Under the pieces are notes generated by a model. The model did no database searches and was not told the origin of the DNA. It worked only from the letters and a program-made list of their open reading frames with translations. Shown piece after piece: positions 27,701-36,700 of a stretch of 64,000 bases of DNA. The DNA is from Colias croceus. Its lineage: Eukaryota; Arthropoda; Insecta; Lepidoptera; Pieridae. How positions within the stretch are numbered: the first letter of the stretch is position 1; every line of letters begins with the position of its first letter. Both the position numbers and the translations under genes were made by a program. The stretch covers positions 7,812,001-7,876,000 of the forward strand of contig NC_059549.1 of NCBI RefSeq assembly GCF_905220415.1. Reading direction: 5' to 3'.

Positions 27701-30700
27701 CTCAAGACAAGGTAACGTAAAGAATTAAAGAAAAGAGGATAAAGCTAGTTAAGCAATACAACCTTCTTTTATCGTATCATGGATGTTTTTGTCAGAATGT
27801 CATTAGCCTACTCCCAACCAAGCTCCCAACAGAGCTATTGTTAATCAACGCTATAAATTCAATAGTTGTTAATATCTACACTTGTAGATTTTTTGTCTAT
27901 TTCACATTTGTGTGAAGGTCAGGCGAGGACTTGGCACCATGCCAGGAGCTGCAGACATGACGGCGCCATGCTCAAGTGTGGCAGGCTTTATCTGATAACA
28001 GTTCGATAATGACGCTGTATTCGCTTGAATGGATATTGGATAAAATTGAAAGTACAATTTTCGGATTATGTCCAACATCATAAAATACTCATAGGTGTAT
28101 AGACACCTATATAGTTTCTCACAAACACATAGGTGTTTGTGAGAAACTATAAAACTTCGATGGACTAAGGTTATTCAATTTTATTAGAAACACATGGAAT
28201 GGGGAATTTATCCCTCAATATCTTCCTGCTTGAGATTTAACAATTCAGATATATTGAGACAACTTCAGAAACGATATTTCTATATATCATTAGAACTTAC
28301 TCATGTGGCAAAAGCTATTAACTTACACCTGCAGAGAGGAGTATGTCAAAAGTCCCACGCAAAATTTAATTGGGGAACAAGACTTATTATTATAACATTT
28401 GTGACCACATAAGAAATTATATAAAAATATATGTAATCAATAATAATACCTACCACACGTCAGAATATCCCAAAATACGCTAACATTTTGGAGAGTATTA
28501 TTTACTTCAACTCCCTGACAGATTAAGGTTGATACAAAAATAGTAAAAGCAATACGAAACTTCATAGACGATGACCTAATTCCTAAGAGTGGAATCAATT
28601 CTCTAAGTGACCTTACCTAGCCATTCCATTTAAAAATTTATATGCCCTTCTAAGCGATGGAAATAGCTGTTTAGTTTGTTTGCTCGTTACAATTCTTCCT
28701 ATTATTATTTTGGTAATTTGTCACATAATCCAAAGCGTGTTTGTCACATTACCCCATATTCCTAAAACGTCCATTCGATGTTTACTTTCGATCATGTTAA
28801 CATTAATTTACAACTATCTCGTGCGAAAAGAATCGTGAGATCATTATTAGTCAGATTCGTTGAATTACTAGTTGATCAAAGGAACCATAATGCGGATGAT
28901 GTTTGAGATCTATGTAAGTAGTTTGTACGTTGTACATGATGACTAACGTGCCATGATTTGCCTACATAAGATAGGTACCTATACATTTATGTAATGGTAA
29001 TGACATAGAATTTGTTATTTTATTTGCAAAAATGAGACTTCCGGATACATGTAAATTCCAATAAGCACATCCTTGGAAGGTATAAGGGCATACTCTATTT
29101 AATCGTACCTTTTAACAATGTCGAAAACGTGAAGAATATTTCAATTGAATTCCTTTTACATAACATGCAAAAATATGACGAGATCAGCAAAAATAAATAA
29201 ATTAGGTAATTATTAATTAACATAGCTTGAGTTCTCTGTATAAAAGCAACATACAAATATTTTTGTATAAAAGCACTTTTACACTACTGTTAGCTTTCAC
29301 TAAAAATACTCAGTAAAGTTCAAGTTCGAAACTATAAACAACGGAAACCAAAATAGTTTCAATACTGTTTCCTTGCCATCTTTGCGTTCTTGCCAAATTT
29401 TCGTTTACAGAACTTCGATTATTCACTACCAAAAATATACCTCAGTATCATTTTCCTTTGTATATACATATATTACAAACATGGTTGTTCGCTACTAAGG
29501 TACTTTATTAGAACTGCAATGTCTTTCAAGTTTTCATTCATTGCTTAAAAAGATGAGGATACTGTTTTTGTGGGGCAATGAAACTTATACTTGTACGATT
29601 TCATTTTTAAGAAAGCCCTTTAAATGCGAAGTTCAGACTTCAGTCTTTGTGACGTTGTTATTGTACAAAGAAATATTTAACCTCCCGGAAAATGACGCAT
29701 GTAATGCTGACGACCTCCCGGCAACAGTGTGAATTCCTTTGTTCGTAACAAATGCTGATTTGTGGGCCGCAAACTCTGACTCACTTGTTATCATATTCCA
29801 GATACATTGCATGTTTGCACATGGATGTGTTTGTTAGAATAAGGTCAAATAAGTTTAAATGTTTGACCCCGATTACATAAATAACAATAGCAGTTATAAT
29901 AGCGGCAAGTCAATATTTTTCCAATATATTCCGGTTGTGTTTAGTTTTGCGATACATGGAAATGTTTTGATCAAATTCATGTTAAGATAAAACAAATCAT
30001 TGATAAATGTATGTATCAAACAGAAATGTTATATACCTACCTAAATAAGAAGTATTTAGAAGATAACAAAGTTTGATAGAATATAAGAAATAGACACATA
30101 AAATCAATATCAACATAAACATATTGTGCCATATCATTTTCACATACCTAGTTATAATATATTTATCACTAGAGTCAATTTAGGTTACTATTTCATTCAA
30201 TAACTAACATGAGTATGGGGTATGTCGTAACCAAGCCTAAATAGTATCAATGTGGTACATGATTGATGTCGAGGTCAGGGAGTCTCATAAGAGACGAAAT
30301 TGTAATTGGTGTCCATCTCAATGGAACTAATGGAAAATTTTGTGTTAGAATAAATATCCCATTAGCGAAATTATTCAGACTAGGAAGGTCAACTGCAAAG
30401 TAACTAAACAAATGTATAATGATAAGTGAGAAAACAATCTGACGGACTGAGGAGTTTGTTACCTAATGTTTAGACTAATATAAATAATGCTTAAAAAACT
30501 TGTGAATTTTGAGTCCAATTTTCGCAAGCAATTGAATATTTAAGTCAATAAGCAAAGTCTGTTTTTCTCGAAAATTATCTAGCAATGTAAACTTGTGCCG
30601 TGTTATTTATATATGTATAATACGGAACAAGTATAAGATTAGATCAATCTAGCTATAAGATAATAATTTATGAAATAACTTCTCAGAATGGGAATCATAT

Positions 30701-33700
30701 TATACAATTCACATACATCCATCAACATCATTTAAAAAAATGTTCATTTACTTAATGAAAACTGGAGACTCTACAATATTCTTTTATTATATTCCAGGAA
30801 TCGGCTTCGGAATGATCTACCTCCCGTCCGTAGTAGCAGTGGGCTACTACTTCGAAACCCGCCGGTCCCTAGCTACTGGTATAGCAGTATGCGGGTCGGG
30901 GGTGGGAACATTTTCGTTCGCACCCCTAGCTTCAATTCTGCTTCAGGAATTCGGCTCCTGGCAGAATGCGAATTTGTTGCTAGCTGGTTTAATTTTGAAT
31001 TGCGCTGTTTTTGGAGCGCTGATGAGACCGCTTGTTTATCCTAAGGTAATTAAATTTATATTTATTAGCAGTAACCTTTTATTTTTAGTGTCAAAGCTTA
31101 CTTTAAGATCCGGTCTGCAATAAATCTATAGCTAAAATATTTTAAATAGGTGTATGTATTTTGCTTCTAAACTCTTTAATTATGGTATATAGAGGCGTTT
31201 TTCATAGTATTGTGTTTTATTTTTCAGACATCAGGTGAAAAGCCACTTCTACAAAGAATGGCTGAAGAGAAAAGATTGCAAATGGAGAGAGGCTCAATCG
31301 GGGGATCCTATTTCGTGGTCCAGCTACCAGATGGTACTATGGAGAAACGAATGAAGGTTTTAAACTAATAATAATTATAAATACGCAAACTATTAATTCG
31401 ACTCACATACTATACAGTTTACTTAGTCATAGTTTGTCTTCTGTTCTGCAATTCATTAGTTCAGTTAATTGCTCAGTTTTATTTAAAGACCTGTCATAAT
31501 GGTCTTGTTAAGCGTGTTAATGTATACGAGGAATTTTATCGAATATTTGATTGCTTAATAATCTAACAAAATAAAATGTCTTTCTCGATATAGAAAGAAG
31601 CATAGAAACAAAAAATATACTTACCATTCATTATACCCATGAACATGTTGATATCTATTTTACCATAGAAATTGACATAATGTGCGATCGGATAGACAAG
31701 ATGATATATATGATGTCTTTTAGTCGCTGAAACCGTTGCTTATGAAATAAGTAAAAAACTCAATTTGAAACTCCGTTTCGGAACTAAATAAATAAAACAT
31801 TATTCACACATCCGTAAATGTACGAACCAGATTAATAATTTGATACTCCAATAATTGCAGGCACCCCTGAACATAGACCCTGGTGTACACTCGTCCCTAA
31901 ACCTGGAGGCACTTGCCCGCGTGCCCACTGTGCCCAACATGCCCAATGTGCCCACTGTGCCCACACTGCCCACTATCACTGAAGTTAGAGTCGCTGATGA
32001 TACACAGGAGAAGAAGAAGGTAGGTTTTTTCAATTTGGTATGGTGTCAATTTTAGAGTGAATTTGAATGCATTCTTCACCCTGCCCTGTATGTTATTTGC
32101 TTTATGAAGTACTAATAGATACATACTTATTATATAGTGTCTTATTACCGAACTATACTAGGCTTCATAGCTATGCTGTATCGTAAAATATGAAACGTTA
32201 ATAAATTGATATTGTAGTTAAAGGGTATGGAATTGTAGAGCTCTTTTGTCGCTTACTAATGCACCTTACCAATATAGTTGTTCGAAAAGTCGAAAGTATA
32301 TAAGGAATTCCTATCAAGTTTAATAAAGTACGGCCAACGAGAAGCGATACCAAATGTAAACAAAACACATGCAAGGTCATTGGGAATTGCAGGGGAGCGT
32401 AACTTTTTGAAAGTTGGATTTATATAGTTTTAATAAATTTCCGGCAAATTGAAATAATACCAAAAAGGATAGTCTACTTTTATAAATTTTATCATAATAT
32501 GAATTATTGTATAATGTAGATTTAAATTAAATAACGCGAATCATAATAATTTTCTGGATCATAAAATATAAAAAGAATAATAAAATGGCCGCCCGAATGT
32601 TGGCGAATCCGTCTTGACGTTGTTATGTTTTTGCCGGGAGAACGAGACATTACGACAAAGGCACAAGATGGAAAGAGATTGTCAACGCCACAGTTGTTTT
32701 TTAGGTGAATGACCTTTTGTATCGCTTCTCGTTGGCCTTACTTTACTATGAATTTGTCTATCTAAAAATAACACAATTATTTAAATTCCAGAGTGAAAAC
32801 GGCACAACCCCAGTGAACCCAGCCAGCCACATGTCGCGCAACGTTTCGTCTCCCGCCTTCAGTGCACAAGCGCCGGGCTTACCAAAGAATGGCTCCGTTC
32901 CCTTCTTCGACAGACAACGGAAACAGAGCACAGGCGATAGGTCAGATAACGATAGGTATAGATACTTTATTGATTACGGGCACCAGTGGGCTGCATTGTG
33001 GTATGTACTGTGCAAGGGGATCCGCTTCAAAATGTAATTGGAATGTCTTTTTATTCAAGTTAAAAGTGTAATAGAAACGTCTTTATTTGAATTATATGGC
33101 ATGCTGGTAACGGAAACAGAGCACCAATGTTAGGTCAAATAACGATAGGTATATACACTCTTAATTACGGGTACCAGTAGGCTGCATTGTGGTATGTACT
33201 TTGCAATGGAATCTGCTTAAAAATGTTATGGGAATGTCTTTATTTAGGTTATGTGGCATGACGGAAACAGCATCGACGATAGGTCAAATAACGATAGGTA
33301 TATACACTCTTAATTACGGGTACCAGTAGGCTGCATTGTGGTATGTACTGTACTACTGTGCAATGGGATCCGCTTAAAAGTATAATAGGAATGTCTTAAT
33401 TTAGGTTATGTGGCATGACAGTTAATGGAAACAGGCAATCGGCGGGATATTGGATAACGATAGGTATCTGCTCGTAATTATTCGTAATGTCGAGCATGAC
33501 AAATAACGGAAACAGCACCGGCAATTGGTCAAAAAACGATAGGCACATATAGAGGCACATGCACAATTGAATACATCATGGGATGCCGCTTTGTGGTATG
33601 TACTGTGCAATGGGATCTGCTTTTAATTGACTCAGATTGTCTTAACTCAAGTTCCGTAGCATGACAGAATAGGACGTAGAGGTAGTTCTCGTAAGTCAGA

Positions 33701-36700
33701 TAGGAATAATACATAAAAAAAGCTAAATTAAATTATAATTATAAAAATATTAACTATTTGGAGAGGGGTGTCAATTCAAAGTGCTTTTGGTATGAACTGT
33801 GAGCTGTAAGTGCTTCTTGGAAAAACAGATTTTGTGCATAACGTCTGCTATAATTGAAGTTATGTTGTTGGTCACGGGATGGGAAATAGTACATGTTTTT
33901 TATTACGTTTTATGAATGTTTTTTGTTCAAAATTACAGATTTTGCTGATATATTTCTATTCTTTCTTAATAATAATTCTAAGAGCAAATCTAGTGATTAT
34001 TATTTATGAATGCAATGCCTGTTATAACCATAGCATGTTAAATAATTAAATTTATTACAAAAACAATTGATGCGTTATAAAATATATTTTCAATAACTCA
34101 GCCCCCGGAATCACAGACACAATAGAAAATCCATTGTGTCGTGGTCCGATCGGGCCGCTCGGGGCTCAATGGGTTAATATTTTTTTCTGAGAAAAATATA
34201 ATATAATATTTTTCAGATTTAAACCGTCCTTAGCTGCTATCAAAGCTACGTCCAAAACTTCCATTGGCAGTCATCTAAGGAACGAAGTAAGTAGAAAGAA
34301 CTTTGACCTTAAAGCTTTTTACAACATTTGACTGAATTTATTGTGAAAAACTTGAATTAATAATAATTAATCAAGCAGTGGTGGCCCAGTGGTGAGACCT
34401 CGGACTTCGAATCGATAAGTCCGTGGTTCGAGACCAGGCGAGCGCGCAGGAAATAAATTGATTTTTCAATTTATCTGCGCATGTTGTAACATCACCACTG
34501 CTCGAACGGTGAAGGAAAACATCGTGAGGAAACCGACATGTCGAAGAATTAAAAAGTTCGACGACATGTGTCATCCGCCAACACGCACTTGGCCAGCGTG
34601 GTGGATTATGGCCTGTACCCTCATAGGAGGCCCGTGTCCCAGCAGTGGGAACGTATATGGGCTGATGATGATGATGATGATGATGAATCAAACATGTTAT
34701 TAAATACAAATGTAGGTGTAAAACATCGCACAAGTGAATAAGGTTGTTGACTCGAATAAAATGACACTAAAAACCTATAATAAATATTAGAAATCTTTTT
34801 GGTACAGAATACTTATTTGATGGTATAAATAAACAATATTTAATTCAATATTAACGATAAACCTATTTTCCAGGACACAGAAAGCGGAGTATACAACTCG
34901 AAGCTATCAGTTGCCGCGCCGAAAGAACCTTCTAGAATGGTCCGACCGATGTCCAGGAAGGATATCTTCTACTCCGGTTCTGTGTTGAACCTACCTCAGT
35001 ATCAGAGCCAGAAATCTTTGCAAGGATACAGGAATTCCGTATTGAGCCTGCCACAGAGTAGACAAGCTGGCGATTTGGAAAGACAAGAACGTAAGGGTCG
35101 ATTTATCACGTTAAAATTAATTTTAAAACCATTAGTGCCATACAATACAACCTTTTACTCTTTAATTACTTCATAATATAAGTTTAAGAAAACCTTAACG
35201 CATTCCAATGAAAATTTACCTTTGCTAACCGGATGGTAAAAAAGTAAATTTTAATTCAATACTAACCTTTTAATAACTACGAACACTAATCGCCACTTAA
35301 CAAAAGGAAATAGGTGTATGTACATATACATACATATACATATTATACGTACATATACTCTATATTATTAACGGCCTGACTTGCTTCTGATTGTACTTCA
35401 ATAAAAATTCTTCTTAATTGAAGACAGAATTTATATGCTTTTTTTTCCAGAATACGACCTCTGCCCCTGTCTAAGCCTGCCCGCATCATTCAAGTCCGCA
35501 TTATCGTCAATGCTTGACGTGAGCCTGTTACGTGATCCGGCCTTCATGCTTATCGGAGTGTCTAACGTATTCGGAATGGCCGGTTTATATGTACCCTTCG
35601 TGTATATCGTGGACGCTGCTGTTATGAATGTAAGTTGAATTGCATTTCGGGATAAACTGAAATAACAAAAAAGATAGGACGGCATATAAAAATAGGAAAA
35701 TTGGGGTTCGAATAAAGTCTATTGCTCTCTTATAGTCAGTATGATCAGATGTGGATAGTTAACATGATATACACAACTTACCTGTGCAGTCAGCAGTGGT
35801 GTGTCAAATTAAAATTTTTCAGTGTAAATTAATCTATCTAAGAGCTAGCGCGCAAGAGAAATTTTTGTCTCCGAACTATTTTGTCTCTCCCATCAACTCT
35901 ATGGGCTAGTAAGAAAGAGCGCGCACGTAGCGACGCAACTTCCTATAGAGTTGATCTCTCCCATCAACTCCCATCAACAAAACAGTTGCGGAGACAAAAG
36001 TTGCTCTTGCGCGCTAGCTCTAAATGTGAATCCCAGAGACACTATTAAAACTTCTTCTTATCTATTTCAACACTTAAACGTATTTTAGTATCCTAGTTAT
36101 TTAAACCACTATTTCCAGTAATTTCTTTATTTTCAGAAAGTTGAAGAATCAAAAGCATCGTTCTTACTGTCGATTATCGGTATAACGAACACGTTTGGAC
36201 GTATCATGTGCGGTTGGGTGGCCGACTTCCCCTGGATGGACTCGCTCTTGCTCAATAATATATGCCTTGTTATTGCTACGGTCAGTATCTTTTTAAATTT
36301 AGACTTTAGTGGCATTTTTAAATTTTTGAAATATTTTCTTTTCCCTAATTTACATTTTCTGCTCTTATGTAGAATTCCTTCTGGTGTACCAAAATATCTT
36401 TTATCAGTACCTTGGTTACTAATTTTAATTTATAAATGAAGTCTGCATTATTTTTGCATCAAGATTTCTGAAAATCAAATTCAAAGCAAAATGCAAATAA
36501 AGATTAGTTTCACTATCGCTTTATAACGCAAAAAATAATTTGTAACATAAATTTAACGTTTTAAGTATTTTTTTCTTATTTTAGATATCAGTAGCTGTGA
36601 TTCCGTTCTGCACAACATATGCGGCCTATGTAGTGGTCGCCATTGCTTTTGGACTCGCTATCTGTAAGTAATTTTATAAGTAAAACTATGATATAAGTGC

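Noticed and set aside
31800..32124. Antisense Gly-Thr-Val and Gly-His repeat ORFs opposite exon 6
   Set aside because: Shadows of the Val-Pro-Thr coding repeat on the other strand.
34371..34733. ORFs with poly-His or poly-Met/Asp runs on both strands, also at 42083-42605
   Set aside because: They are translations of the SINE and its (GAT)n tail, not genes.
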